A stretch of 64,000 nt of DNA from NCBI RefSeq assembly GCF_002215215.1, contig NZ_CP018632.1:1010001-1074000 (forward strand), given 5' to 3'. The notes under the pieces were generated by a model. The model ran no database searches, was not told where the DNA came from, and saw nothing but the letters and a program-made list of their open reading frames with translations. Positions within the stretch are counted from its first letter, which is position 1. Every line of letters begins with the position of its first letter. The DNA is from Granulosicoccus antarcticus IMCC3135. GTDB taxonomy: Bacteria > Pseudomonadota > Gammaproteobacteria > Granulosicoccales > Granulosicoccaceae. This document shows, piece after piece, positions 16,581-25,452 of the stretch. Both the position numbers and the translations under genes were made by a program.

Positions 16581-17806
16581 TAGTGTCGACTCGCTGCGAA
16601 GTTTGCCATGGCCTCTTCGTGGACAAGATTCGCAAAGTAGATGACTAGCAGTCCGGCATTGAGCAAGGTCGATACGGCCACCAGCCAGGGTTCTGACAGC
16701 CACAGAACGACCGGTATGGAGAGCAGTAACGTGAGCACGGCGCATATTGCCCCAGTCTTGAACAGGTAGTGAAATTGACGACGAAGATGAAATTCGACGC
16801 TGTAGAGGATGACCTGGCTGTCAACAATATAGTAGGCACACCACAGGACCAGCAGTACCGGCAGTAGGGGTGTATCCAGTTCGCTTTTCCAGGATTGCAT
16901 CAATGGCATGGCGAGATAGAGTGCTAGTGACCATCCCAGGGTGATGATCAGAAAGCCCAGTCTGGCCATCAATCTGAGCTTGCGTGCACTTGCTGCACGA
17001 TTATGAACATAGTGTTCTCGTTGTACTGGCAGACTGATTTGCGACCAGGCATTGCTGATGAGTTGAATGGGGGCATACAGCTGACGAACGAAGTTGATCA
17101 GGCCCAGTAACTCGAAGCCACCGAGAATCGCAACGATGTAATTATAGGAGCGTGTCGTTGCCTCGTTCGCCAGGGCGCCCGCGACCGACCAGCGAACATC
17201 TCGCCAGATATACAGATAGCGCTTCCAGCGGAATCGACGCCGGCGTTTTTTCTGCAAGGCTGCACGAGAACGGATCCAGGGCAGCAGGAAAACGGCAGCA
17301 CCTGCAGCACTGGAGAGCAGAGTGCTGGCGACATCCACGCGATGGTACAGCTGGAACCATGCGAACACGGAAAAGAAGATAAGGCTGGCCGCCAGCTCAT
17401 AACGCATCGCCGCACTTCGGTCGTGCACGCTGAACTGGTAGGTCTTGACGAACTCTCGCAACTGTTGCGTAAACACGTAGGCAACAAAAGCCAGGGTTGG
17501 CGCCTTCATGATAAAAGCGATTATCAGGGATACGACTACGCCCAGAACCAGTGTGACAAGATGAAAAGTATAAAAGTCCGCGTAGTGATCGGCTACATGG
17601 CGTCGAGTGGCAAAGACGCTCATGGGAAGACTCACTAACGGTCGTTGCAAGGCGACTATGAGTCCTGAAATGGCAAAAAGCAGACTATAAAAGCCAAAGC
17701 TTATGAAGCTGGTCTGCTTGATCAGCCACATGGCTGCCATGAAATTGGTCAAGCTGGGCAGTCCTTGCGCCAGCGCTCCCGCCACGAAGCTGCGATGTTG
17801 ATTCAT
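16580..17806 (-). CDS. Wzx-like polysaccharide flippase/membrane protein
   Basis: A 408-residue membrane protein with about 12 hydrophobic segments (LPSLTNFMAAMWLIKQTSFISFGFYSLLFAISGLIVAL, LVTLVLGVVVSLIIAFIMKAPTLAFVAYVF, VLTLLLSIPVVLWLSEPWLVAVSTLLNAGLLVIYF). The layout fits the MATE/MOP-type Wzx family that moves undecaprenol-linked repeat units across the inner membrane. No short diagnostic motif exists for Wzx, so the call rests on topology and on being the last gene of an operon that also encodes Wzy, Wzz/Wzc-like, initiating and glycosyl transferases. Its start overlaps the upstream glycosyltransferase stop (ATGA type), implying translational coupling. Confidence 0.78.
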   Translation of the reverse strand: MNQHRSFVAGALAQGLPSLTNFMAAMWLIKQTSFISFGFYSLLFAISGLIVALQRPLVSLPMSVFATRRHVADHYADFYTFHLVTLVLGVVVSLIIAFIMKAPTLAFVAYVFTQQLREFVKTYQFSVHDRSAAMRYELAASLIFFSVFAWFQLYHRVDVASTLLSSAAGAAVFLLPWIRSRAALQKKRRRRFRWKRYLYIWRDVRWSVAGALANEATTRSYNYIVAILGGFELLGLINFVRQLYAPIQLISNAWSQISLPVQREHYVHNRAASARKLRLMARLGFLIITLGWSLALYLAMPLMQSWKSELDTPLLPVLLVLWCAYYIVDSQVILYSVEFHLRRQFHYLFKTGAICAVLTLLLSIPVVLWLSEPWLVAVSTLLNAGLLVIYFANLVHEEAMANFAASRH

Positions 17807-18732
17807 GATTCAGTACGCAGACCCCTGAGACTGACATAGACGCTAGTCAATCGGGTGTAAAGGTAGGGTGCACTGCATTTTAGCAAGCACACAATGCGTG
17901 CGGGCACACTCATGGAGCTTGCTGCAGATAGGTGACGCATGAAGATTGGCAGTCCCGCGAATCTGCTTTCACGTGCTGCCAGCGGGCCAAGAATTCGTAA
18001 TTGGCAAGCAGCACGAACATCTGGTGCCATGCTTGATTCAACTAAATTGAACCAGTAGCTGGACTGTTCGAAGCCGGTGGATTGCGTGAGACGTCCCTGG
18101 TCCATTTCGTCGTGCCAGATGGCCAGAGCCTCGGGCAACATGTGAAAGTGTGCATTGGCCTGAGCCAGACGACCCATGAAGTCGTAGTCCTCGTGGCGAG
18201 TCAGGTCTGTACGAAACCGGGTACGGCGTGCCAGTTCCACAGAGACTACCAGCGTGTCGGTTGACAGGATGCCACCGCGAACGAACAGATAGCGGTAGAC
18301 CTCCTCTCCCGGTTCTATCAAATGTGAGGGAATGGCTGCGCGATGTCCCGCTGCTCTACAGATGTAGATACGAGAGCCAAGGCAAAGGTTATCCGGGTAG
18401 CCCAGTGCTTCAATCGCCCTGGCGCAAACGGCCAGCTTATCGAGAGTGAACTCGTCATCGGAATCCAGAAATGCGACATATTGCCCCGTCGCATTGTCCA
18501 TCCCAACGTTGCGTGCGTTAGAGACGCCGTTGTTGGGTTCCACTCGGATACACGAGATACGTGAATCAGCCAAGGATTCGAGGCTTGCTGCGACCGGCTC
18601 ATCAGAGCCGTCGTCGACAACGATCACTTCCAGATCATCCAGGCTTTGTTGCAAGCAGGAATGCACTGCACGCAGCAGAGCCTCCGGGCGATTGTAGACC
18701 GGTATGACTACGGAGAAGAGGGGACTGGGCAT
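17803..18732 (-). CDS. Family 2 glycosyltransferase
   Basis: A 309-residue GT-A enzyme. It opens PLFSVVIPVYNRPEALLRAVHSCLQQSLDDLEVIVVDDGSDEP, the nucleotide-sugar binding half, and continues with NARNVGMDNATGQYVAFLDSDDEF, which holds the DxD metal motif. TRHEDYDFMGRLA is the acceptor-side ED motif that supplies the likely catalytic base. The C-terminal tail has no membrane helix. It acts on the cytoplasmic face, adding a sugar to the lipid-linked repeat unit. Donor and acceptor cannot be predicted. It lies two bases after the Wzz/Wzc-like gene and overlaps the flippase gene, in the middle of the operon. Confidence 0.92.
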   Translation of the reverse strand: MPSPLFSVVIPVYNRPEALLRAVHSCLQQSLDDLEVIVVDDGSDEPVAASLESLADSRISCIRVEPNNGVSNARNVGMDNATGQYVAFLDSDDEFTLDKLAVCARAIEALGYPDNLCLGSRIYICRAAGHRAAIPSHLIEPGEEVYRYLFVRGGILSTDTLVVSVELARRTRFRTDLTRHEDYDFMGRLAQANAHFHMLPEALAIWHDEMDQGRLTQSTGFEQSSYWFNLVESSMAPDVRAACQLRILGPLAARESRFAGLPIFMRHLSAASSMSVPARIVCLLKCSAPYLYTRLTSVYVSLRGLRTES

Positions 18733-18734
18733 GT

Positions 18735-21434
18735 TCAGGCGACGTCTTTTTCAAGTTGCGCTTTCCCGTGTACCGGAACAACAGAGCGATAGTGAAGAAT
18801 GTCCCGATGGACCGCGGACAAGGGAAATATCGTTATATTGCTTGTGAATGAATCACGTTCCATTCGATCAAGCATGGTCTGAGCCGCCTGTTGCGAATCG
18901 AACAATCCCAACAATACCACGTACTCCCCATGGCCTTCTCTGGTCTGTCTCATGTAGCAGGCTAACGGCATATCTGCTGCGTCTGCCATATAAGACTGAC
19001 CGCTATCAGGACGCCTCATTGCTGTCATCACACAGAGCGTGAACCGTCGTGCTGATTGTCTGAGTAGCCAGGATTCGCCACGCAGGCGGTTTGCAGAGAT
19101 CGTCGAAGCATTCGGCAATGCATGCTCAGCTACCCGGTCTGGCTGTTTGATGTTTTGTGAGTGTCGCTGGGCAAGCTCTGAGTCAGTTGCCGTGCCAGGC
19201 AGGTTTGCAGATAAAAACTGATGCACAGAACTCTGATGCCTGTTAGCGACGGGTGTTTGTCTACTCGTCGTCCCGGTCGCTCGTGCATGATGATGATCAC
19301 TGGCAACATAGTTCAGGCAGGTTTCATCATCCAGATCGATATCCATACGATTGAGCATGATACCCAGCACGGCGTCATGGCTTATCTGCAATCTTTCAAT
19401 TCCCCGATAGAGTCGGTCAAGATTGCCTGACAGATTCGCCGGGTTAGCCACAATCAATGACACATCAGCCAGTCTTGCAACAATTGAACTATCTGGCGTA
19501 TCCAGTACAGGCGGCAGATCAAGCACTATTCGCGAGAAGCGAGTGGACAGCACATCTACAAGTTGTTGCAACGCGTTACTGGACAACAATTGTTCAATAG
19601 CCAGATCGCGAGATTGTTCAACAACCAGTAATTTATTATCCGTGCCGGTCTGTAGTTGCAAGCCCAGTCGATAGAGTCCGGTGCGCTTTTCCAGCTGCAG
19701 TACCTGTTCCAATGAGGCTTTTGCCAGATCAGCGTTGAGCAAATCATTTGAAGACAGAAAACGAGCATTCTTCGGACCGTTCGGTACACGTAGATCCAGA
19801 TTGATCAACACAGTGGATTGTCTGGATTTTGCATAACACCTGGCAACAGCAAGGGCGAGTGTGCTGACTCCCGCGCCATGATTGAGTCCGGTCAGCATCA
19901 AGACCCGTCCCTCTCTGGCCAATGCGGTGTCGACGCTATGGCAAAGTGTGCGCACTGAGTGAGCCAGGCGCTGGTCTGCGAGTACCGCTTTTGTGCCAGC
20001 CAGTCGGCGCAGCATAGATGCTGATGGAATCCGGCCGAACCAGCTGGTGTTCTCAGGCAGCCTTGGCAAGCTGCTGATCGTGAAGCGACGAAACAGTCCG
20101 GAGACAATCAATAAGCCCAGGCAGCCCAGGGTTGCCAGTGCCGGTAACAGAAGCAACAAACTGCGCTGGTTGGGAAATTCAGCGGTATTACTGACCTGGC
20201 CGGAGGAGATGACTCTGGCAAACGGCTTTAGATTATCGATACTTGATGACTGGCTAAGCTCTCGCAGGCGGCTGGAGTAGAACTCCAGCCGGCCGACATC
20301 CGATTCGCGTTCGCGCTCCAATGCCAGCAGTTGCGCCCGACGTGACCAGGTGCCCGACTCGGCCTGTTCCAGTACCTGTAGTTCTGCGCTCAGAGCAGTG
20401 ACGCGCAAATGGGCATTTTCAGTTGTGCCTTCCAGTACTTGCAAGGACTTGTCAATTTCGGTTTTTATATCACGGCGAGTACGACTCAACTGATTGCGTG
20501 TTTGCTGAACCTGCGGGTGCTTGTCGCCATAGGTCAGTGCCAACTGCCCCAGTTTCGTCTGCAGATCCAGTTCGTTGTTGCGCAATCTGGGCAACGCCTG
20601 AGAGATATCAGTGGAGGGCAGCGTGGCGAAGGCGGCAGGGTTTTCCGCCAGGGAGCGAGCCTGTTGCAGAAATGCTTCGGCAGCCGTACTTTGTGCTTGC
20701 GCCACTACTCGCTGTGCGTTGAGCTCGACGATGTTTTTCTCGGTGCGTGATTCGTCATCGGTGCCACTTTGCCCGACCTGTTGACGGTACTCGGCAATGC
20801 GGATTTCAGAGTCCGCTATTCGTGCTTCCAGTGTCTTGATTTCGCCAGACAGACGACGTGAGGCGATTGATTCCTGTTCTATCTTTCTTTCCAGTTCATG
20901 TTCAAGGTAGCGTGCCACAATTGCATTAACGACACGTGCTGCACGCCTCGCATCAGTGGATTCGAACTTGACGACAATCGCCCGGGAAATCCCCTTGCGC
21001 TGCAAGTCGAGTTGCTGCAGAAACTGATGGACGGCGGCAGGCAGGGCGGCATCTGAGGTGTCGCCCTTCGGGTTGAATTCTTCGGTGTCCAGTAGTCCTT
21101 CCGACTCCACCACACGGGCGGCCAGTTCGCTTGAATAGAGAATTTCGATCTCACTGGCGATGGCTTCACTGTCGATGACCAGACTGGTCAATGGCGTGTC
21201 GAATGTCGCAATGTCATTACTGGCTCTATCCAGGATAAGTACCGCTTCGGATTTATATTTCTGCTCTACAAAGGGTGTCAGGAAAAAAGTCACAGCCAGT
21301 GTCAGCAGGAACACCAGACTGAGTAGTCGCCAGCGAGTCCACAAGGGCGATAGAACGTCCAGCAAGGGGAGCTGTGAAGCAGCCTTGGACTGGTGCCGGG
21401 TTGACTCAATGGTAGAGGAAGTGCGTGTCTGCAC
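18735..21434 (-). CDS. Wzz/GumC-type polysaccharide co-polymerase with degenerate BY-kinase domain
   Basis: An 899-residue Wzc/ExoP-like protein. The Wzz chain-length domain starts near residue 25 with a membrane helix (LLSLVFLLTLAVTFFLTPFVEQKYKSEAVL). A long coiled-coil region (residues about 170-390) and a second membrane helix (LLLLLPALATLGCLGLLIVSGLF) follow. The cytoplasmic P-loop domain begins near 510. Its Walker A reads GLNHGAGVST: the catalytic lysine of BY-kinases is replaced by V523. Walker A' (VLINLDLR) and Walker B (RIVLDLPPVLD) are also altered, and no C-terminal tyrosine cluster is seen. The last about 80 residues (EYVVLLGLFDSQQAAQTMLDRM) look SPOR-like. It should set chain length or couple to export, but tyrosine kinase activity is doubtful. 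Confidence 0.88.
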   Translation of the reverse strand: MQTRTSSTIESTRHQSKAASQLPLLDVLSPLWTRWRLLSLVFLLTLAVTFFLTPFVEQKYKSEAVLILDRASNDIATFDTPLTSLVIDSEAIASEIEILYSSELAARVVESEGLLDTEEFNPKGDTSDAALPAAVHQFLQQLDLQRKGISRAIVVKFESTDARRAARVVNAIVARYLEHELERKIEQESIASRRLSGEIKTLEARIADSEIRIAEYRQQVGQSGTDDESRTEKNIVELNAQRVVAQAQSTAAEAFLQQARSLAENPAAFATLPSTDISQALPRLRNNELDLQTKLGQLALTYGDKHPQVQQTRNQLSRTRRDIKTEIDKSLQVLEGTTENAHLRVTALSAELQVLEQAESGTWSRRAQLLALERERESDVGRLEFYSSRLRELSQSSSIDNLKPFARVISSGQVSNTAEFPNQRSLLLLLPALATLGCLGLLIVSGLFRRFTISSLPRLPENTSWFGRIPSASMLRRLAGTKAVLADQRLAHSVRTLCHSVDTALAREGRVLMLTGLNHGAGVSTLALAVARCYAKSRQSTVLINLDLRVPNGPKNARFLSSNDLLNADLAKASLEQVLQLEKRTGLYRLGLQLQTGTDNKLLVVEQSRDLAIEQLLSSNALQQLVDVLSTRFSRIVLDLPPVLDTPDSSIVARLADVSLIVANPANLSGNLDRLYRGIERLQISHDAVLGIMLNRMDIDLDDETCLNYVASDHHHARATGTTSRQTPVANRHQSSVHQFLSANLPGTATDSELAQRHSQNIKQPDRVAEHALPNASTISANRLRGESWLLRQSARRFTLCVMTAMRRPDSGQSYMADAADMPLACYMRQTREGHGEYVVLLGLFDSQQAAQTMLDRMERDSFTSNITIFPLSAVHRDILHYRSVVPVHGKAQLEKDVA

Positions 21435-21436
21435 GT

Positions 21437-23035
21437 TTAATAGACGCCCTTACGTTTTACGAAAAGTGGAAATGTGCGCAGCAGAGCGACTATGTCCTGC
21501 CAGAGTGACCAGTTTCGCACATAGCGAACATCGAGATCGACCCGTTCAGCATAGCTCAGATCATTTCGACCACTGGTCTGCCATAGACCGGTCATACCCG
21601 GCCTGGTCGCCTTGTAGTAGGCAAACTTGTCACCGTAACGATCGACCTCTTCATGCACGATAGGTCGAGGTCCCACCAGGCTCATATCGCCCTTCAAGAC
21701 ATTGAATAGTTGTGGTAATTCATCCAGGTTGGATTTGCGCAGAAAGCGTCCCAGTGGGGTGATGCGGGGATCGTTGCGTAATTTGAAGTCGCGATTCCAT
21801 TCTCTGCGGGCGTCTTCATTACTAGCCAGTAATTCTGCCAGCACTTCATTGGCATTGACCACCATGCTGCGAAATTTCAGGCAGTCAAACGACCGACCGT
21901 GGCGACCGATGCGTGAGTGGGCAAATACCGCACTTCCGCCCTCGCGCCTCAGCTTCATGTAAAGGAACAGTAGTAATGGGCTCAAGACAACGATCAATGC
22001 GCTGGATATCAGTAAATCAAAAGTACGCTTTATGATGCGCGATGTTTTCTTTCTGAGATTGTTGTCCAGGCGCAGCATGATGCTGTCATGGCGAGTCACA
22101 CCCATCAATTCGGTTCCGCTCAACGGTATGCCCATCAAAGGCGGGGCGATGATCACGTTCTCTGAATTCATCGTGAGTTTATCAAGCAATACCGTGTAGT
22201 ACTGGAAGTCCTCCAGCGTATCCATGGCATACAGGATATGAGGGGCGTTATGATCACGAATGACGCTTGAAATCAGTTGTTCTGCCTGAAAGGAACTGAG
22301 GTAGCCTGTCTTGAAATTTTCCCCTGTTCCGGTCCGGCTGGCAGCCGTTTGCAGTTGGATAAAAGCGGCCATTCGATAGCCCATGGCTATGTCACAGCAC
22401 AAGGCTTCGGCACTCTCGACTGCCCGATTACTGGTACCAATGATGACCAGAGGACGAAACCAGATTCCGGCCGCAGCCATCATACGCTTGACCAGCAATC
22501 GGGTCAGCGGATTGATCAGCAACAGGCAGGCAATAGAAAAGATGATCCATAATCGTGAGAAGTGCATGCGCAACATGAACAACACACTTGTGCCGATGGC
22601 TGCAGAATAGAGCGTCATCTTGGTCAGTTGGCTGACCTCTGTCCAGAAGGATTTGAAGCGAGAGTAGTGACCCCATCGGTATGACAGGAAAAGTTGCGCC
22701 ATCACGAAGTAGCACAGCACGAATAATACTGTCTGTGGCACAGATTCCTTGGCGAACAGAGGTAGGTGGAATGAGGAACGGAGCAGTTTGGACAACACCC
22801 AGCCAATTGAAAAGGAGACGAGGATGGCGCACAGGTCGCCCAGCATCAGCAAGGCCCAGCGGTACTTCTCCAGGCGAGGGCTGCTCTCTTGCTCGTCTTC
22901 AATCCAACTGACCTGACCGATGGCGGGGTCCATCTGAGAAGACTTGCGAACAGCGTCGGTGCGTGACAAGGGAGGCTCATTTGATTGCCGAATATCAGGA
23001 TGCACGCGTCCCTGTTTCTTCATGGTGTCTGTCAT
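21437..23035 (-). CDS. WbaP-like polyprenyl glycosylphosphotransferase (initiating enzyme)
   Basis: A 532-residue initiating transferase. Four to five membrane helices occupy residues about 40-190 (LLMLGDLCAILVSFSIGWVL, LFVLCYFVMAQLFLSYRWG). A CoA-binding-like soluble region follows (VIIGTSNRAVESAEAL). The C-terminal bacterial sugar transferase domain is complete: IKRTFDLLISSALIVVLSPLLLFLYMKL, SRIGRHGRSFDCLKFRSM, RFLRKSNLDELPQLFNVLKGDMSLVGPRP and RPGMTGLWQTSGRNDLSY. It transfers a hexose-1-phosphate to undecaprenyl phosphate and so starts repeat-unit synthesis at the inner membrane. The sugar (glucose or galactose) is not decided by sequence. It lies two bases before the Wzz/Wzc-like gene. 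Confidence 0.93.
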   Translation of the reverse strand: MTDTMKKQGRVHPDIRQSNEPPLSRTDAVRKSSQMDPAIGQVSWIEDEQESSPRLEKYRWALLMLGDLCAILVSFSIGWVLSKLLRSSFHLPLFAKESVPQTVLFVLCYFVMAQLFLSYRWGHYSRFKSFWTEVSQLTKMTLYSAAIGTSVLFMLRMHFSRLWIIFSIACLLLINPLTRLLVKRMMAAAGIWFRPLVIIGTSNRAVESAEALCCDIAMGYRMAAFIQLQTAASRTGTGENFKTGYLSSFQAEQLISSVIRDHNAPHILYAMDTLEDFQYYTVLLDKLTMNSENVIIAPPLMGIPLSGTELMGVTRHDSIMLRLDNNLRKKTSRIIKRTFDLLISSALIVVLSPLLLFLYMKLRREGGSAVFAHSRIGRHGRSFDCLKFRSMVVNANEVLAELLASNEDARREWNRDFKLRNDPRITPLGRFLRKSNLDELPQLFNVLKGDMSLVGPRPIVHEEVDRYGDKFAYYKATRPGMTGLWQTSGRNDLSYAERVDLDVRYVRNWSLWQDIVALLRTFPLFVKRKGVY

Positions 23036-23077
23036 GGTGATACTCTACAATCCGTGTGTAAGGTGCTTGGTCATTGG

Positions 23078-24157
23078 CTAGTTTTCCAGAACATCGTTCG
23101 TGGAATCAGCACCCAGATATCTGGGTGATGCCGCGCGACGGGCAAACGTTTTCAAGGCTTGGGGCGAGCTGTCAATCCGCCAATCAGCATCCTTGTCGAT
23201 ATCGAACCAGACAAGCGCACGGATTTCCGGGTACTCAGCCTCTATGATGTCGAAAGTGCGTTCCAGGCAGACCGACTTGTCGGCCATTGTAAGATCCATC
23301 CAGGCTTGCACTTTGGGTGTGCCGGGAGCCTTCGCTTGCACCAGCTCTTTGCTGATCGTATAGTGTTCTGAACAGCCCATCTCGGCAATCATTCCCGGCT
23401 TGTCAAGCTTTCTCAGCATGTCGACCCAGCCCGTGAGCTTGTCCTTGTGATCAGGTGCCTGCGGTGCATCCGGAAAGTTGTACAGCGAGCTACCGACCCA
23501 ATCGACCCATTCATCTCCCGGATAATATTGCAGTGCCCGTTTTGAACCGCTGTTCGGGCTCCAGACCATCACCGTCAATGGTGCGATCTTGCGTGCCAGT
23601 TGTGCAATATGCACAAATGCAGCTGCGTAGTCAGAGGGTGATTGTCGTGAATCATGAGCCTTCGTCCAGGGGTAGGAAGAGCCTTCCATCTCATGTGCAA
23701 ATCGCAGGAACCAGGGTTGTCCGAACTTTGCTGCATCTTGCAGAAACGCTGTGATATAGGCGTCATGTTGACCCTTGGCGATATCGCGCAGCAGTGGATA
23801 GTCCTCTTGGCTGTAGTTGAACCAGGGCTCCCAACTGAGCATGGGCACGGCACCGAGTCTGGCGCTGGTCCGGATAAAGTCAATTGGAAAGTTGCTGCTG
23901 CCATCCGCCGTCCAGTCACGGAAAATAAGATGGATGGCCGGATCCTTGCCGGCGGCCTGCCCGTACTCCTTGAAGCGCCTTTGCGTGTCGGCCTCTTCCA
24001 TGGTGGTGAAGGCACCCAGAAGCACCTTGCCCGGTGGCGGTAGTAACAAGTCATGTGTTGCCTTGTTTTCTGCCTGGACTGTGTTTGATCCTGCCATCCA
24101 GTACAAGGCACAGGCAAGCCAGACATACTTGCAACGGCTGGTTTTAGACATATTCAT
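23078..24157 (-). CDS. Secreted glycoside hydrolase, GH26 type
   Basis: A protein of about 359 residues with a signal peptide (MNMSKTSRCKYVWLACALYWMAG, cleavage likely near NTVQA). The mature part resembles GH26 beta-mannanase/xylanase barrels. FLRFAHEMEGSSYPW carries the HE acid/base pair, VMVWSPNSG the following strand, and KPGMIAEMGCSEH the candidate nucleophile glutamate. The start at 24157 is chosen because its ATG overlaps the Wzy stop codon (ATGA), although the frame is open to 24388. A hydrolase inside an EPS operon usually trims or releases the polymer, as EpsH- or PslG-like enzymes do. The location is probably periplasmic. Specificity for mannan is not shown. Confidence 0.83.
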   Translation of the reverse strand: MNMSKTSRCKYVWLACALYWMAGSNTVQAENKATHDLLLPPPGKVLLGAFTTMEEADTQRRFKEYGQAAGKDPAIHLIFRDWTADGSSNFPIDFIRTSARLGAVPMLSWEPWFNYSQEDYPLLRDIAKGQHDAYITAFLQDAAKFGQPWFLRFAHEMEGSSYPWTKAHDSRQSPSDYAAAFVHIAQLARKIAPLTVMVWSPNSGSKRALQYYPGDEWVDWVGSSLYNFPDAPQAPDHKDKLTGWVDMLRKLDKPGMIAEMGCSEHYTISKELVQAKAPGTPKVQAWMDLTMADKSVCLERTFDIIEAEYPEIRALVWFDIDKDADWRIDSSPQALKTFARRAASPRYLGADSTNDVLEN

Positions 24158-25452
24158 GATGCATTGGTGCTTTGCGGACGGTCCAGTACGAGGTAGAAAG
24201 CGGCGATGATAAACACGGTCCATTCGACGGAGAGTACTGATAACCAGGTGCTTTCCAGCAGGTTGTGCAGCATGACGAACAGAATGATGTTCACGCACAG
24301 AGCCACCTTTTTCCAATCGCTGACATCGCTCACCACGCGCTTGATACCCAAACCAACCACATAGAGCAACATGACGCCGAAAAAGCACAAACCGACCACG
24401 CCAGTCTGAACCAGGATATCCAGATAGCCGTTGTGGGCTTGTCCGAATTCGCGAACGCTGGGAAGATCCTCACGTATGGCAGGAGTGTCTGCACCCATGC
24501 CCCAGAAGCTGCCGAAGCCATGGCCCAGCCAGAAGGCCTCGTTGTGTTTTGCCAGTACGAAATCCCAGATCCAGATTCTTCCGGTCAGTGTCACATCGCC
24601 ATAGAACAGTTTGAGCAAGCCGATAAGTGCGCGCGGCATGTCCACCGTGGCTATCACGAGCACAACGGCGGCCAGTACTATGATGAGCGCTTTCAAGCCC
24701 CCCAGTGAATGCAGGAGGCGCAAGGTCAGTAGCAGAAACATCAAGGCGCTGCATCCGGCAAACAGTGCCAGAGAAGTTTTTGACGCGGTCAGTACCAGAA
24801 AAACCAGAGAGACGATGGTTGCCAAGGCTGTAAAGACTGATTGACGACGCTGGCACAGGGTGGTGAGCCATGCAAACGTGATGGCTGATACGGCCATGAT
24901 GCCGCCGGCCACATTCTTGTGAATGTGGATACCTTTCCAGCGACCGTCATGATCAATCGATTGGCTGTACAGAAACACCATGGACAACACATCGATCAAT
25001 AGAACCACGCCGAGCACCGCGACCAGCGTTGGCAGGAGAAGGCGAGTGCGGTATAGGTAGTCGATCAATACACACAGGCTCACTGATACCAGTGTCACCA
25101 TGCCGGCACGTCGAATCACAAACTCAGGAAACTGTGACCAACGTGAGGACAGTAGCAGGAATCCGCAGAACACCAGCGTGTACAACAACATGAGGATTGA
25201 TACTCTACTGCGATGTCGTTCCACCAGAAATACCAGAGCAGCCAGAATGCACAGGCCAAACACGGCCAGCTGGCGAAAGACATCGGTCTCGCCGGATGAG
25301 TCGGCGATAAGCAGATTCTGATAGGGACGGCTGCCAATGAAAACAAAGCACAGATAGGCGCCGAACATCAGGGCAACGGCTCGTTCTTGTATAAGCAATG
25401 CCACGTGAACCGTTGTCCGGCTCCGCGCTTCCGGATACATCTGCATGCTCAT
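24154..25452 (-). CDS. O-antigen ligase/Wzy-like polymerase membrane protein
   Basis: A 432-residue membrane protein with about 11-12 hydrophobic helices and one large periplasmic loop between late helices (WLGHGFGSFWGMGADTPAIREDLPSVREFGQAHNGYLDILVQTGVVGL). The HNGYLDILVQTG stretch is the hallmark of the Wzy_C/O-antigen ligase superfamily. Within a Wzx/Wzy-type operon the likely role is polymerisation of undecaprenol-linked repeats in the periplasm. Its start overlaps the upstream glycosyltransferase stop and its own stop overlaps the GH26 start, so translation of all three is coupled. A ligase role (WaaL-like) cannot be excluded from sequence. Confidence 0.88.
   Translation of the reverse strand: MSMQMYPEARSRTTVHVALLIQERAVALMFGAYLCFVFIGSRPYQNLLIADSSGETDVFRQLAVFGLCILAALVFLVERHRSRVSILMLLYTLVFCGFLLLSSRWSQFPEFVIRRAGMVTLVSVSLCVLIDYLYRTRLLLPTLVAVLGVVLLIDVLSMVFLYSQSIDHDGRWKGIHIHKNVAGGIMAVSAITFAWLTTLCQRRQSVFTALATIVSLVFLVLTASKTSLALFAGCSALMFLLLTLRLLHSLGGLKALIIVLAAVVLVIATVDMPRALIGLLKLFYGDVTLTGRIWIWDFVLAKHNEAFWLGHGFGSFWGMGADTPAIREDLPSVREFGQAHNGYLDILVQTGVVGLCFFGVMLLYVVGLGIKRVVSDVSDWKKVALCVNIILFVMLHNLLESTWLSVLSVEWTVFIIAAFYLVLDRPQSTNAS

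Noticed and set aside
23575-24126. 183-codon frame overlapping the GH26 gene on the same strand
   Set aside because: It is a frame-shifted copy of GH26 coding DNA without family features; the GH26 frame has signal peptide and catalytic motifs.
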